From DATARH01 sp050246595 (lineage in GTDB: Bacteria > Pseudomonadota > Alphaproteobacteria > ATCC43930 > CGMCC-115725), in assembly GCA_050246595.1 (NCBI GenBank), contig JBFWVT010000009.1, positions 1-64,000 on the forward strand: 64,000 bases of DNA, given 5' to 3'. This document shows, one piece after another, positions 42,297-51,234 of the stretch. Below the pieces are notes generated by a model. The model made no database searches. It was not told where the DNA came from and saw only the letters and a list, made by a program, of their open reading frames with translations. Each line of letters opens with the position of its first letter. Position 1 is the stretch's first letter. The translations under genes and the position numbers were made by a program.

Positions 42297-44417
42297 TCAG
42301 CGCCCCTCGCGGCGCCACGCGGCGATCAGCAGCCCGATCGCCAGCAACAGCGCGGCGACCGCCGGGAACAGCGGCACCTCGCCAAACCCGGTCACGATAT
42401 AGTCGCCGTTGCGGCGCAACCCGAGCCAGCCATGACCGGACGCGCTGCGGCCGGGCGAGACGCGGCGCACCTCCGGTGTCGCTCCGTCGCCGACCCAGAA
42501 GATGCCGCCGCCGCTCGCTTCGGCGGTCGGGCCGAGCTTCTCGGCCGTGGTCCGCACATCGGCGTATTCGACCGGGTTCAGCGGACCGGCAGCGGCCAGC
42601 GCGGTGCGGTTGCCGTCGCTGACCCGGTAGAGCCCCATCTGCGAGATCGCTACCGTCCCGGTGCTGCGCCCGCCTTCCGCGGGGGCCAGGGTCAGTGTCG
42701 AGGTCGTGCCGTCGGGGGCGGTAACCGTCACCGGGCTGTCATCGGGTTCGAGCGACTGGCGGGTCACTTTGAGCTGGTCGCCCTCGATAACGGCGCGCAG
42801 ATCGTTCTCTTCGAGATCAGGCTCCTTCATCAGCCAGTAGGCGAGCCGGCGCAGCAGCTCGGCCTGCGGACCGCCGCCTTCGAAGCCGCGCGCCCACAGC
42901 CACATCTGGTCGGACATGAGCTGCGCGATCCGGCCGTTGCCGACCCGGTCCAGCACGAGCAGCGGTCCGCCGTTCTCGCCGCTCATGATCGCGGTGCCGC
43001 TGTGGCGCCGCCCTTCGACCTGCCGGAACCAGCGTCCCCAGCTCGGCGCCTCTCCCGGCTTGCCGGCGCCGGGCAGATCGGCGGTGACCGGATGACGCCG
43101 CCCGAGCCCGGTCAATTGCGGCCGGAACCCCTGTTCGCGCACGTCGCCGGTTGGCTCGGTTGGCAGAATCTCGCCGAGTGGCGTGCGGAACAGCGTCATC
43201 GGCGTACCAAAGGTCGGACCGGCGGCTTCGAGCAGCGCGCCGCCGCGGCGCACGTAGCGCACGACATTGTCGATATAGGCCTGCGGAATGATGCCGCGCT
43301 GGCTGTAGCGGTCGAAGATGATCAGGTCGAACTCGGCGAGCTTGACATCGAACAGCTCGCGGATCGGAAAGGCGATCAGCGACAGCTCGCGGATCGGCGT
43401 CCCGTCCTGTTTTTCCGGCGGTCGCAGGATCGTGAAATGCACCAGATCGACCGATGGGTCGGATTTCAGGATGTTGCGCCAGACGCGCTCGCCAGCATGC
43501 GGCTCGCCGGATACGAGCAGGACACGCAGCCGGTCGCGCACGCCGTTGACGACGATCGCGGCGCGGTTGTTCGCCAGCGTCAGTTCCTGCGGCCCAGCCT
43601 CGACCTCGATTTCCAGAACGTTCGGGCCGCCGTGGTCGATCGGGATCGACAGGATCACATCGCGGCCGACCGGCACCGTCATCGGGTTCGGCGCGCCGCC
43701 ATCCTTGCGCCAGGTAATGCGGGCGCGCCGCTCCGGGGCGGTCCTGCCCTCCGCCGGCGCCGGGAGGTCCTCGACCCGCACGGTCAGCGGCATTTCCTTG
43801 CCGACCAGCCCGAAGCTCGGCGCGTTCGCGATCGCGAGCCGGCGATCGTGCTCGTTCCGGCGTCCCGAGAGCAGCACGTGCAGCGGCGCGCCAAGCTCGC
43901 CGGCGGCGGTCTCCGGCGCGATCCCGGGCACGTCGTGCACCTGCCCGTCGGTGATCATGACGATGCCGGCCAGCCGCTGCCGCGGCACATCGGCCAGGCT
44001 GCGGCTCAGCGCGGTGAACAGCTTGGTGCCGTCGCCGCCGCTGCCGGGCTGGTTCTGGCCGGTGCGGACGATCCGCACGTCGAGGTCGCGCTCGCGGCCG
44101 AGCCGATCGCGCAGCGTCTCCAGCGCCCTCTCGGTTGTCTCGCGCCGTTCGCCGATACTCTGGCTCGCCGACTCGTCGAGGACAAGGACGGCAACATCGC
44201 GCAGCGGCGAGCGCTTCTCCTCGACCAGCGACGGATTAACCAGGATCGTCAGCAGCATCGCCAGCGCCGCCAGGCGCCAGGCTATGCCGCGGGCGCGCCG
44301 CCATGCGCCGATCGCCAGCACCAGGACGGCGATGCCGGCCAGCGCCGCGATCACCCACCACGGCAACAGCGGCGCCGCCGCAATCGTATAGGCGCTGCCG
44401 CCAAATGCCGCGATCAT
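42297..44417 (-). CDS. Large membrane protein with vWA-like and glutamine amidotransferase-like domains
   Basis: The 706-residue protein has two N-terminal transmembrane helices (about 8-60), then DVAVLVLDESASQS with a DxSxS metal-site pattern and LAGIVMITDGQVHDVPG, as in von Willebrand A domains. In the middle, EFDLIIFDRYSQRGIIPQAY and VVRYVRRGGALLEAAGP resemble class I amidotransferase folds that lack the catalytic Cys. One C-terminal helix (FPAVAALLLAIGLLIAAW) ends the chain. Related proteins in alphaproteobacteria usually lie with MoxR ATPase and DUF58 genes; these are absent here. An envelope chaperone or regulatory role is possible but unproven. Confidence 0.72.
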   Translation of the reverse strand: MIAAFGGSAYTIAAAPLLPWWVIAALAGIAVLVLAIGAWRRARGIAWRLAALAMLLTILVNPSLVEEKRSPLRDVAVLVLDESASQSIGERRETTERALETLRDRLGRERDLDVRIVRTGQNQPGSGGDGTKLFTALSRSLADVPRQRLAGIVMITDGQVHDVPGIAPETAAGELGAPLHVLLSGRRNEHDRRLAIANAPSFGLVGKEMPLTVRVEDLPAPAEGRTAPERRARITWRKDGGAPNPMTVPVGRDVILSIPIDHGGPNVLEIEVEAGPQELTLANNRAAIVVNGVRDRLRVLLVSGEPHAGERVWRNILKSDPSVDLVHFTILRPPEKQDGTPIRELSLIAFPIRELFDVKLAEFDLIIFDRYSQRGIIPQAYIDNVVRYVRRGGALLEAAGPTFGTPMTLFRTPLGEILPTEPTGDVREQGFRPQLTGLGRRHPVTADLPGAGKPGEAPSWGRWFRQVEGRRHSGTAIMSGENGGPLLVLDRVGNGRIAQLMSDQMWLWARGFEGGGPQAELLRRLAYWLMKEPDLEENDLRAVIEGDQLKVTRQSLEPDDSPVTVTAPDGTTSTLTLAPAEGGRSTGTVAISQMGLYRVSDGNRTALAAAGPLNPVEYADVRTTAEKLGPTAEASGGGIFWVGDGATPEVRRVSPGRSASGHGWLGLRRNGDYIVTGFGEVPLFPAVAALLLAIGLLIAAWRREGR

Positions 44418-44540
44418 CGATCAAGACCTCGTCTGTCCACGCCCACTACCGGCCGCAGTAGAGAAAACGTAACGACACCGCAGAATTGCGGCGAGCTGTT
44501 GACGAAGTCACGAAATGCGCCGCGGCACGCGACCGGGGGT

Positions 44541-45446
44541 CTATGCGGCGGCAAGCTGTTTTCCGACGGTCCGGTCGTAATCCTCCCACATCAGCCGGCA
44601 AATCCGGCCCGGCGTGAACCGGTAATGACCGTATTGGCCGATGATCTCGCCGACCGGCGTGACCTCGGCGGCCGAGCCGGTCAGAAATACCTCATCGGCA
44701 TTCGCCAGCTCCTCGGGCATGATCGCGCGCTCGACGACCTTGATGCCGCGGCTGCGCGCCAATGCCATGACGGTCTGCCGCGTGATGCCGTTCAGAAAGC
44801 AATCCGGCGTCGGTGTGTGCAGTTCGCCGTTGATCGCGAGAAAGATATTGGCGCCGGTGCCCTCGGCGAGTTGGCCGCGCCAGTCGAGCATCAGCGCGTC
44901 ATCGCAGCCCTGCGCCTCGGCCTCGTGCTTGGCCATCGTGCAGATCATGTAGAGACCGGAGGCCTTGGCCTGGGTCGGTGCGGTGTTCGGCGCCGGACGG
45001 GCCCAGCGCGACCACAGCATGCGGATGCCCTTGGCGCGCGCTTCCGGCGAGAAATAAGCCGGCCAATCCCAACAGGCCAGCGCCAGATGAATCCGGCTCG
45101 CCTGCGCCGAGACACCCATCTGCTCGGCGCCGCGCCACGCGATCGGCCGCACATAGCCGTCAACAATCCTGTTCGCGGCGACGACTTCGAGAGTGGCCCG
45201 GGCCAGATCGTCCATGCCGGCGGGGACCTCGAAACCGAGAATCCGGGCCGAATTGATCAGCCGCTCGTTATGGTCCTCCATGCGGAAGACCTTGCCGTTG
45301 TAGACGCGCTCGCCTTCGAACACGCAACTCGCATAATGCAGCCCGTGGTTCAGCACGTGCAGCTTGGCGTCGCGCCACGGGACGAGGCGGCCGTCATACC
45401 AGATGAAACCGTCGCGGTCGTCAAAGGGGAGCACGGAATCTGCCAT
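44541..45446 (-). CDS. ilvE: Branched-chain amino acid aminotransferase
   Basis: The 301-residue class IV PLP enzyme has GLHYASCVFEGERVYNG, YVRPIAWRG, the catalytic Lys161 (PTQAKASGLYMICTMAKHEA), EGTGANIFLAI and VFLTGSAAEVTPVGEI. It interconverts leucine, isoleucine and valine with their 2-oxo acids using 2-oxoglutarate, in the cytoplasm. The first catalytic-loop segment and spacing are standard for bacterial IlvE. It is divergent from a marR gene across 99 bases. Confidence 0.95.
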   Translation of the reverse strand: MADSVLPFDDRDGFIWYDGRLVPWRDAKLHVLNHGLHYASCVFEGERVYNGKVFRMEDHNERLINSARILGFEVPAGMDDLARATLEVVAANRIVDGYVRPIAWRGAEQMGVSAQASRIHLALACWDWPAYFSPEARAKGIRMLWSRWARPAPNTAPTQAKASGLYMICTMAKHEAEAQGCDDALMLDWRGQLAEGTGANIFLAINGELHTPTPDCFLNGITRQTVMALARSRGIKVVERAIMPEELANADEVFLTGSAAEVTPVGEIIGQYGHYRFTPGRICRLMWEDYDRTVGKQLAAA

Positions 45447-45545
45447 TGGGCCTTCCTCACCGAGAGTTCTGTCGAACGGATGTGGTGGGCAACTTTATAT
45501 CGCGAAACCGCCCTGAGCGTACCGGACATTACGAAATAAGTCAAC

Positions 45546-46052
45546 ATGGCTGACATAAATAGCGGACTCCGGAAATCCGACGCGGCGCCCCCGGACCTTG
45601 CCGAGGAGGCGGTTCGCGAAGGGATCGAGCTGCTGTTTTTTGCGTATCGGGACTTTACCGCGGAGCCCGACGCAATCCTTGCGGAGTACGGCTTCGGGCG
45701 GGCGCATCACCGGGTCGTGCATTTTGTCGGCCGCCATCCGCAGATGACGGTCGGCGAGCTGCTCGGCATTTTGCGCATCACAAAGCAGAGCCTCAACCGG
45801 GTGCTGGGCCAGCTCGTGCGGCAGGGGTTTGTCGTGCAGCATCGCGGCCCCGACGACCGCCGGCAGCGGCTGCTGGAGCTGACCGACAGCGGCCGTGAAT
45901 TGGAGCGGCGACTGTCGGCGCCGCAGCGCGCCCGGGTCGCCGCCGCCTATCGCGCCGTCGGTAGCGCTGCCGTCGAGGGGTTTCGCCAGGTGCTGCTCGG
46001 CATCATCGCCGATGACGACGACCGCGCCCGTTTCGCGCCGGAGCGGCGGTGA
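45546..46052 (+). CDS. MarR-family transcriptional regulator
   Basis: This 168-residue protein has the winged-helix pattern: AHHRVVHFVGRHPQMTVGEL, the recognition helix area LRITKQSLNRVLGQLVRQGF, and the wing GPDDRRQRLLELTDSG. It is probably a dimeric repressor. The spacer to ilvE, together with the first codons, contains GTCAACATGGCTGAC (45540-45554), an imperfect palindrome overlapping the start codon, which could be an autoregulatory operator. Ligand and targets are unknown. The gene order ilvE, marR, regulator, kinase recalls blocks in Rhodospirillales, from general knowledge only. Confidence 0.88.
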   Translation: MADINSGLRKSDAAPPDLAEEAVREGIELLFFAYRDFTAEPDAILAEYGFGRAHHRVVHFVGRHPQMTVGELLGILRITKQSLNRVLGQLVRQGFVVQHRGPDDRRQRLLELTDSGRELERRLSAPQRARVAAAYRAVGSAAVEGFRQVLLGIIADDDDRARFAPERR

Positions 46053-46070
46053 ACGAAGATCAAAGAGATC

Positions 46071-46140
46071 GGACCGCCGGCGTCCCGCCGGTCCGGGCGA
46101 AGTTTTGTTTCACCTGATGCCGGTCAGAGGCCGGCGGTCC
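46071..46140. repeat. Inverted GGACCGCCGGC repeat
   Basis: GGACCGCCGGC (46071-46081) and its exact inverse GCCGGCGGTCC (46130-46140) frame 48 bases. The same two arms recur in the element at 49341-49375, and the right arm begins the 98-base repeats. The left arm also forms a smaller hairpin with GCCGGTCC followed by TTTTGTTT, so it might terminate the marR transcript. Confidence 0.55.
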
Positions 46141-46196
46141 CGTCGAGCCGTCATTATTCCTCGCACTTTCGTGGGAACGACGCGAGATGCGGTAGT

Positions 46197-46898
46197 ATGG
46201 CCGCGATGAGCGATCTCGAACCTCACCTTCTCGTCGTCGACGACGATGCGCGGCTGCGCAGGCTGCTGCACCGCTATCTGTCCGACAACGGCTTCCGGGT
46301 CACGCTGGCCGCCGATGCCGCCGAGGCGCGCGCCAGCCTGATGAGCTTTGCGTTCGATCTGATCGTGCTCGACGTGATGATGCCGGGAGAAACCGGCATC
46401 GAGCTGACCCGCTCATTGCGCGGCGAGACGGGACAGAAGCGGGTTCCGATCCTGCTGCTGACCGCGATGGGCGAGCCGGAAGACCGCGTCAACGGCCTCG
46501 AACAGGGCGCCGACGATTATCTTGCCAAACCGTTCGAGCCGCGCGAACTGGTGCTGCGTCTGCGCAACATTCTGGACCGGCGCGGCGCGGCAGCCGATTT
46601 GGCGGGCAGCGTTCGCTTTGGTGCGTTCCGCTTCGATCTCGGCCGCAACGAACTGTTTCGCGGCGGCGAACCGGTGCATTTGACCAGCGCCGAGGCGGGG
46701 CTGCTCGCCGCGCTCGCGGTGCGCGCCGGCGAGGCGGTCTCGCGCGAGGATCTGTCGCAATCGGCCCCGTTCAGCGGCAATATCCGCAATGTCGATGTGC
46801 AGATGACCCGACTGCGCCGCAAGATCGAACCCGACCCGCGCTTTCCGCGCTATCTCCAGACCGTGCGCGGCACCGGCTATGCCCTCAAGCCGGAGTGA
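46197..46898 (+). CDS. OmpR-family response regulator
   Basis: The protein has 233 residues from ATG 46197 (or 230 from ATG 46206). It has the receiver pattern LLVVDDDARLRRLL, phosphoacceptor Asp59 in IVLDVMMPGETG, Thr in LLLTAMGEP and Lys in YLAKPFEPREL. The winged-helix output has LTSAEAGLLAALAVRAG, NVDVQMTRLRRKIE and LQTVRGTGYAL. It overlaps the cognate kinase gene by 20 bases, so the pair is cotranslated. The closest general match is the OmpR/EnvZ type seen near ilvE in related bacteria. Confidence 0.9.
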   Translation: MAAMSDLEPHLLVVDDDARLRRLLHRYLSDNGFRVTLAADAAEARASLMSFAFDLIVLDVMMPGETGIELTRSLRGETGQKRVPILLLTAMGEPEDRVNGLEQGADDYLAKPFEPRELVLRLRNILDRRGAAADLAGSVRFGAFRFDLGRNELFRGGEPVHLTSAEAGLLAALAVRAGEAVSREDLSQSAPFSGNIRNVDVQMTRLRRKIEPDPRFPRYLQTVRGTGYALKPE

Positions 46899-48276
46899 GC
46901 CGGTGCTGAGCGAGCCGGCGACCGCCGGGCCGGCGGCGGCTTCGGAAACACTCGACCTGCGGCCGCAGAACTGGCTGAAGCGGCTGCTGCCGCAGTCAAT
47001 GTTCGGCCGCTCGCTGCTGCTGATCGTCATTCCGCTGGTTCTGGTTCAGGTCATTGCCGCCATTGTGTTTTACGCCCGGCACTGGGAGGCGGTGTCGTAT
47101 CGCCTGTCCGCCGATGTGGCCGGCGATATCGAGCTGGTCATCGACGCGATGCACAAGACGGCGACACCGGCCGAGCGGCAGGCTCTGTTCGACAAGGTGG
47201 CGCGGGTCGCCGAGCTGATCGTCTCGTTCCGGCCCGGTACGGAATTGTCCGGTTTTCCGCCGGTTGGCGGCTCGACCCTCGAATCGCAGCTGCAAAGGGC
47301 GATGGCGAAGCGCGTCGGCCGGCCGTTTGCCATCGACGCCGCGAATGACGACCAGTATGTGCTGGTCGCGGTCGAACTCGGCGGTGGTCTGCTGCTGACG
47401 CATGTGCCGTTCAGCCGTCTCTACACGCCGACGACGTATATCTTTATTCTCTGGATGGTCGGCTCGTCGCTGATTCTGCTGTGCGTCGCCGGGATCTTCC
47501 TGCGCAATCAGGTGAGGTCGCTGCGCCGGCTGGCCGCCGCCGCCGACGGGTTCGGCAAGGGGCGGCCGGTCGTTTTCACAAAGGTCGAGGGCGCTCTCGA
47601 AGTCCGGCAGGCGGCCGCCGCCTTTATCCGGATGCGCGACCGCATCGAGCGCCAGATCCGCCAGCGCACCGAAATGCTCGCCGGCGTTTCGCACGATCTT
47701 CGCACACCGCTGACCCGCATGAAACTGGCGGTGGCGCTGATCGTCGACGACGCGGTTTCGGCGGAACTGAACTCCGACATCGCCGAGATGGAGCGGCTGG
47801 TCAATTCCTATCTCGATTTTGCTCGCGGCGAGGGGAGCGAAACCCCGGTCGAGACCGATATCGGGCTGTTGATCGAGGATCTGGCGGCGGCGGTACGGCG
47901 CGACGGCACGCCCCTGACGGTCGCTCCCGGCCCCGAACTGGTCATGCCGGTGCGGCCGAACGCGCTGCGCCGCTGTCTCGGCAATTTGATCGCCAATGCG
48001 CGCCGTTACGGAAAGCATGTCTGGCTGTCGATGGTGCCGGCCGAGGACGGGGTCGACATCCTGGTCGATGATGACGGACCCGGCATTCCCGAGCGGGAAC
48101 GCGAACGCGTGTTTCGCCCGTTTATCCGTCTCGATGCGTCGCGCAACCAGGCGACCGGCGGTGTCGGGCTTGGCCTGACGATCGCGCGCGACATGGCGCG
48201 CAGCCACGGCGGCGACATCCGCCTCGAAACATCGCCGTTCGGCGGGTTGCGCGCCCGCATCCATTTACCGAATTGA
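46879..48276 (+). CDS. EnvZ-like membrane sensor histidine kinase
   Basis: The 465-residue protein has transmembrane helices at about 43-66 (LLLIVIPLVLVQVIAAIVF) and 188-210 (YIFILWMVGSSLILLCVAG) around a periplasmic domain of ~120 residues. A HAMP segment (RSLRRLAAAADGFGKG) follows, then phosphoacceptor His272 (AGVSHDLRTPLTRM), N-box LGNLIANARRYG, and GVGLGLTIARDMARSHGG. It phosphorylates the regulator encoded just upstream, with which it overlaps. EnvZ-type proteins sense osmolarity or envelope state; the signal here is unknown. ATG 46879 is used, but GTG 46903 is a possible start. Confidence 0.9.
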   Translation: MPSSRSEPVLSEPATAGPAAASETLDLRPQNWLKRLLPQSMFGRSLLLIVIPLVLVQVIAAIVFYARHWEAVSYRLSADVAGDIELVIDAMHKTATPAERQALFDKVARVAELIVSFRPGTELSGFPPVGGSTLESQLQRAMAKRVGRPFAIDAANDDQYVLVAVELGGGLLLTHVPFSRLYTPTTYIFILWMVGSSLILLCVAGIFLRNQVRSLRRLAAAADGFGKGRPVVFTKVEGALEVRQAAAAFIRMRDRIERQIRQRTEMLAGVSHDLRTPLTRMKLAVALIVDDAVSAELNSDIAEMERLVNSYLDFARGEGSETPVETDIGLLIEDLAAAVRRDGTPLTVAPGPELVMPVRPNALRRCLGNLIANARRYGKHVWLSMVPAEDGVDILVDDDGPGIPERERERVFRPFIRLDASRNQATGGVGLGLTIARDMARSHGGDIRLETSPFGGLRARIHLPN

Positions 48277-48287
48277 GCCTGTTCGCT

Positions 48288-49061
48288 ATGCTTTCGCCTG
48301 TGCCGACCTGTCCTGTCTGCCTCGGCTCGCGGCCGTCACGGTTCACCGAGGCAAACGGTTTCGATCTGTTCAGCTGCGGCGAGTGCGCCACGCTGTTTGT
48401 GTATCCGCTGCCGGGTTCGGCCGAGACCCGCGCCCTTTACGCCGACACCGCGAACGGCGCGACAACGGGTTATTTCGCGAAGCCGGACAAGAAGATGCGA
48501 CGAGCGCGCCGGCGCGTTCGGGCATTGCGGCGGGTCGCCCCGGAGGCAGGCCGTTTGCTCGATATCGGGTGCAGCGGCGGCTTTATCGTCGAAGCGGCGC
48601 GCGAAGCCGGACTCGCGGCGACCGGGGTGGATCTGGAGCCTCCCGCGATCGGCTACGCCCGCCGGCACTTTCCCGCGAACGAATTCTTCTGCGGCACGGT
48701 CGAGGAATTCGCGGCGACCGCCCCCGGCCGGTTCGATATCGTCTATTCCTCCGAGGTCATCGAACACGTTCCGAACGTGCGCTCGTTCTGTCGGACGATT
48801 GCCGGGCTGCTGCATCCGGGCGGAATTCTTTACATCACCACCCCCGACCTGACCCATTGGAACCAGCCCAGCGATGTTCGCCGGCGATCCGGGTTCGGCC
48901 CGCCGGGGCATTGCATTTATTTCACACCGCGCTCGCTGATCCGGCTGCTCGACGGGTTCGGTTTTGAACTCGTGCGCAGACGGCTGGCGTTCAAACCCGG
49001 CATCAAGCTGATCTGCCGGAAGCGCGGCGACGATCCGCAGGGTCTGCGCGGCGATCGATAG
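48288..49061 (+). CDS. SAM-dependent methyltransferase with N-terminal zinc ribbon
   Basis: From ATG 48288 the product has 257 residues. Four cysteines at 8, 11, 30 and 33 (PTCPVCLGS, FSCGECATLF) form a putative zinc ribbon, as in methyltransferases acting on sugar or polysaccharide acceptors. Class I motifs follow: RLLDIGCSGGFIVEAA, VDLEPPAIGYARR and VYSSEVIEHVPNVRSF, then LLHPGGILYITTPD. The substrate is unknown; lipopolysaccharide or capsule sugars are an inference. It starts shortly after the kinase stop and may be the last gene of that operon. Confidence 0.85.
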   Translation: MLSPVPTCPVCLGSRPSRFTEANGFDLFSCGECATLFVYPLPGSAETRALYADTANGATTGYFAKPDKKMRRARRRVRALRRVAPEAGRLLDIGCSGGFIVEAAREAGLAATGVDLEPPAIGYARRHFPANEFFCGTVEEFAATAPGRFDIVYSSEVIEHVPNVRSFCRTIAGLLHPGGILYITTPDLTHWNQPSDVRRRSGFGPPGHCIYFTPRSLIRLLDGFGFELVRRRLAFKPGIKLICRKRGDDPQGLRGDR

Positions 49062-49111
49062 GGTAGCCGGTCTGCCTGCGCAAACCCCGCAACCCGGCCT
49101 TTGTCCCGGCG

Positions 49112-49523
49112 CGGTAGTGACTCGGTTTGAATGTAACAGACAGCATTGTCATGCCGGATCATGGTTCGTTCGTGCCCGGCCTTGGGCTGGGCATCCACGA
49201 GCCGCCCCAGCCTCCCGCCTTCTCGTGGATGCCCACGGATCAAGTCCGTGGGCTGAAGGCCGACGGGCCAAGCCCGGCCAAGAACGGGTAGTGACTCAGT
49301 TTGAAATTGGCCCGCTGCGCCGCCCCGGAGCAACCCCCAGGGACCGCCGGCGTCCCGGCGGGAGGCCGGCGGTCCTGAAGCGCCCTCCTTTCGGTACGGT
49401 CGCCGCGGGTCCGGCCTGCGCCGCAGAACGACAAGGCCAAAATTCAAACTGAGACAGTACCCAAGAACGACATGCGGCAAGGCCTCGGGCAGGTGATGTT
49501 ACAATCAAACTGAGTCACTACCC
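49112..49523. mobile_element. Nested inverted-repeat element remnants without transposase
   Basis: GGGTAGTGACTCAGTTTGA at 49286-49304 is exactly inverted at 49505-49523, giving a 238-base unit with 19-base terminal inverted repeats. A slightly changed copy, CGGTAGTGACTCGGTTTGA, lies at 49112-49130. A further related end, TCAAACTGAGACAGTACCC, lies inside at 49444-49462. No transposase frame fits in this space, so it looks like a MITE or deletion derivative, with one related unit inserted in another. The interior also carries CACGGATCAAGTCCGTG and the GGACCGCCGGC arms. The rest of the gap (49062-49616) has no gene. Confidence 0.7.
49365..49462. repeat. 98-base repeat, copy B (identical to 24376-24473)
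   Basis: Identical over its whole length to copy A, 25 kb away, starting at GCCGGCGGTCCTGAAG and ending GACAGTACCC. Here it sits inside the 49286-49523 inverted-repeat unit. Identity without any divergence implies recent movement or gene conversion. Confidence 0.85.
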
Positions 49524-49616
49524 CCGGCGCTTGAGGCTTCGGTCGCGAGAGGCCATGTTAGGGGGCTGCGCGCAGCCGTTTCGCTGCCGCCGCGGATCCA
49601 TGCGGAGAGACCGATC

Positions 49617-50876
49617 ATGCCAGCCCTGCAGCCGGCACGCGGCACCCAAGACCTGTTGCCGGAGGTCGCGCGACGCCACCGCCGGGTCAGCGAGACTGCG
49701 CGGGAGGCGGCGACGCTTTACGGCTTCGCCGAGATCGCGACGCCGATCTTCGAGTTCACCGAGGTCTTTGCGCGGCCGATCGGCGAGCACACCGACATTG
49801 TTTCGAAGGAGATGTATACCTTTACCGATCGCGGCGGCGAGGAGGTGACGCTGCGGCCGGAAAACACCGCCGGGGTCGTGCGCGCGGTATTGTCGAACGG
49901 GCTGACCCAGTCGACCCCGCTGAAATTCTTCTACAGCGGACCGATGTTCCGCTACGAGCGGCCGCAAAAGGGGCGGTTCCGCCAGTTCCACCAGATCGGG
50001 ATCGAACTGCTCGGGGTGGCTCAGCCGCAGGCCGATATCGAGGTCATCGCGCTCGGTCAGCGCATCCTGCGCGCGCTCGGCATTGCCGAGAAAGTCGCGC
50101 TCGAACTGAACACGCTTGGCGATCCCGCGAGCCGCGCCGCCTATCGCGATGCGCTGGTGGGGTATTTCTCGGGGCGGGTTTCCGAATTGTCGGAGGACAG
50201 CCGGCGGCGGCTCGACCGCAACCCGCTGCGCATCCTCGACTCGAAAGACCCGGGGGACCAGCGTCTTGCGGCCGAGGCGCCGGATTTCGCGGCGTATCTG
50301 AACGATGCCTCGCGCGATTTCTTTGCCCGTGTGCGCGACGGGCTGGACCGGCTCGGCATCGCATACCGGCTGAACCCGCGTCTGGTGCGCGGCCTCGATT
50401 ATTACACGCATACCGCTTTCGAATTCGTGACGACCGACCTCGGCGCGCAGGGCACCGTGATCGGCGGCGGTCGCTATGACGGGCTGGTCGAATTGATGGG
50501 CGGGCCGGCGATGCCGGGGGTCGGCTGGGCCGCCGGGATCGAGCGTCTGGCGATGCTGATCGGCGAGCCCTCGGTCCCGCCGCGCCCGGTCGCGCTGGTG
50601 CCGATCGGCGAGGCGGCCGAGGCTCGTCTGCTGGCGCTGGCCGAACAGTTGCGCGATGCCGGGCTGATGGTTGAACTCGGCTATTCCGGCAATGTGCAGC
50701 GCCGAATGCGGCGGGCCGACCGGATCGGCGCGCGCGCCGCGGTACTGCTCGGCGACGACGAACTGGCGCGCGGTGTCGTGACATTGCGCGATCTCGACAG
50801 CGGCGAGCAGAGCGAGGTCGCGCTCGACGATCTCGCCGGGCGCCTCGCCGTCCTGACTGGGGCCGGCGCAGGATGA
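49617..50876 (+). CDS. hisS: Histidyl-tRNA synthetase
   Basis: This 419-residue class II synthetase has ARGTQDLLPEVARRHR, TLRPENTAGVVRA, motif 2 (GPMFRYERPQKGRFRQFHQI), RGLDYYTHTAFEFV and GGGRYDGLVELMGGPAMPGVG, plus a C-terminal anticodon-binding domain (VALVPIGEAAEARLLALAEQ). It charges tRNA-His in the cytoplasm. It is the first gene of the block hisS, coiled-coil gene, prfA and prmC, in which all stop and start codons overlap or touch. Confidence 0.97.
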   Translation: MPALQPARGTQDLLPEVARRHRRVSETAREAATLYGFAEIATPIFEFTEVFARPIGEHTDIVSKEMYTFTDRGGEEVTLRPENTAGVVRAVLSNGLTQSTPLKFFYSGPMFRYERPQKGRFRQFHQIGIELLGVAQPQADIEVIALGQRILRALGIAEKVALELNTLGDPASRAAYRDALVGYFSGRVSELSEDSRRRLDRNPLRILDSKDPGDQRLAAEAPDFAAYLNDASRDFFARVRDGLDRLGIAYRLNPRLVRGLDYYTHTAFEFVTTDLGAQGTVIGGGRYDGLVELMGGPAMPGVGWAAGIERLAMLIGEPSVPPRPVALVPIGEAAEARLLALAEQLRDAGLMVELGYSGNVQRRMRRADRIGARAAVLLGDDELARGVVTLRDLDSGEQSEVALDDLAGRLAVLTGAGAG

Positions 50877-51232
50877 TCTTCGACACGCTCGCCTATGCGC
50901 AGCGGCTTAAATCGGTCGGGTTCACCGAGGCGCAGGCCGAGGCCCTCGCCGAAGCCAACCGCGAGATGATCGCGGAAGACATGGTGACAAAGGCCTTCCT
51001 GCAATCGGAACTGGCCGCATTGCGGGCCGATCTACAGGCGGAAATAAACCAGCTGCGGACGGAGCTGCGGGCGGAAATCAATCAGCTGCGTACCGAGCTG
51101 CGCGGCGAGATGAACCAGCTGCGGGCGGAGCTGCGGACCGAAATGAAGGAAATGGAAATGCGGCTGACCTTGCGCATGGGGGCGATTGCAGTCGCGGTCG
51201 TCGCCGCGCTGGCCGCGATCATCAAGCTGTGA
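50873..51232 (+). CDS. Coiled-coil protein with C-terminal membrane anchor (DUF1640-like)
   Basis: The ATG overlaps the hisS stop (ATGA). The 119-residue product starts TLAYAQRLKSVGFTEAQAEA, then has three near-perfect 11-residue repeats of the type AEINQLRTELR (about 57-90) forming a coiled coil. It ends in one hydrophobic helix (AIAVAVVAALAAIIKL). The layout matches CCDC90/DUF1640 proteins. A paralogue with the same start (TAAGFTDAQAEALTHAL) and anchor lies at 58747-59079. Function is unknown; cotranslation with hisS and prfA is notable. Confidence 0.75.
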   Translation: MIFDTLAYAQRLKSVGFTEAQAEALAEANREMIAEDMVTKAFLQSELAALRADLQAEINQLRTELRAEINQLRTELRGEMNQLRAELRTEMKEMEMRLTLRMGAIAVAVVAALAAIIKL

Positions 51233-51234
51233 CG

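Noticed and set aside
42432..45539. 1035-codon plus-strand frame
   Set aside because: It is the antisense shadow of the vWA-like membrane protein and ilvE genes; composition is Arg/Asp/His rich with no domain.
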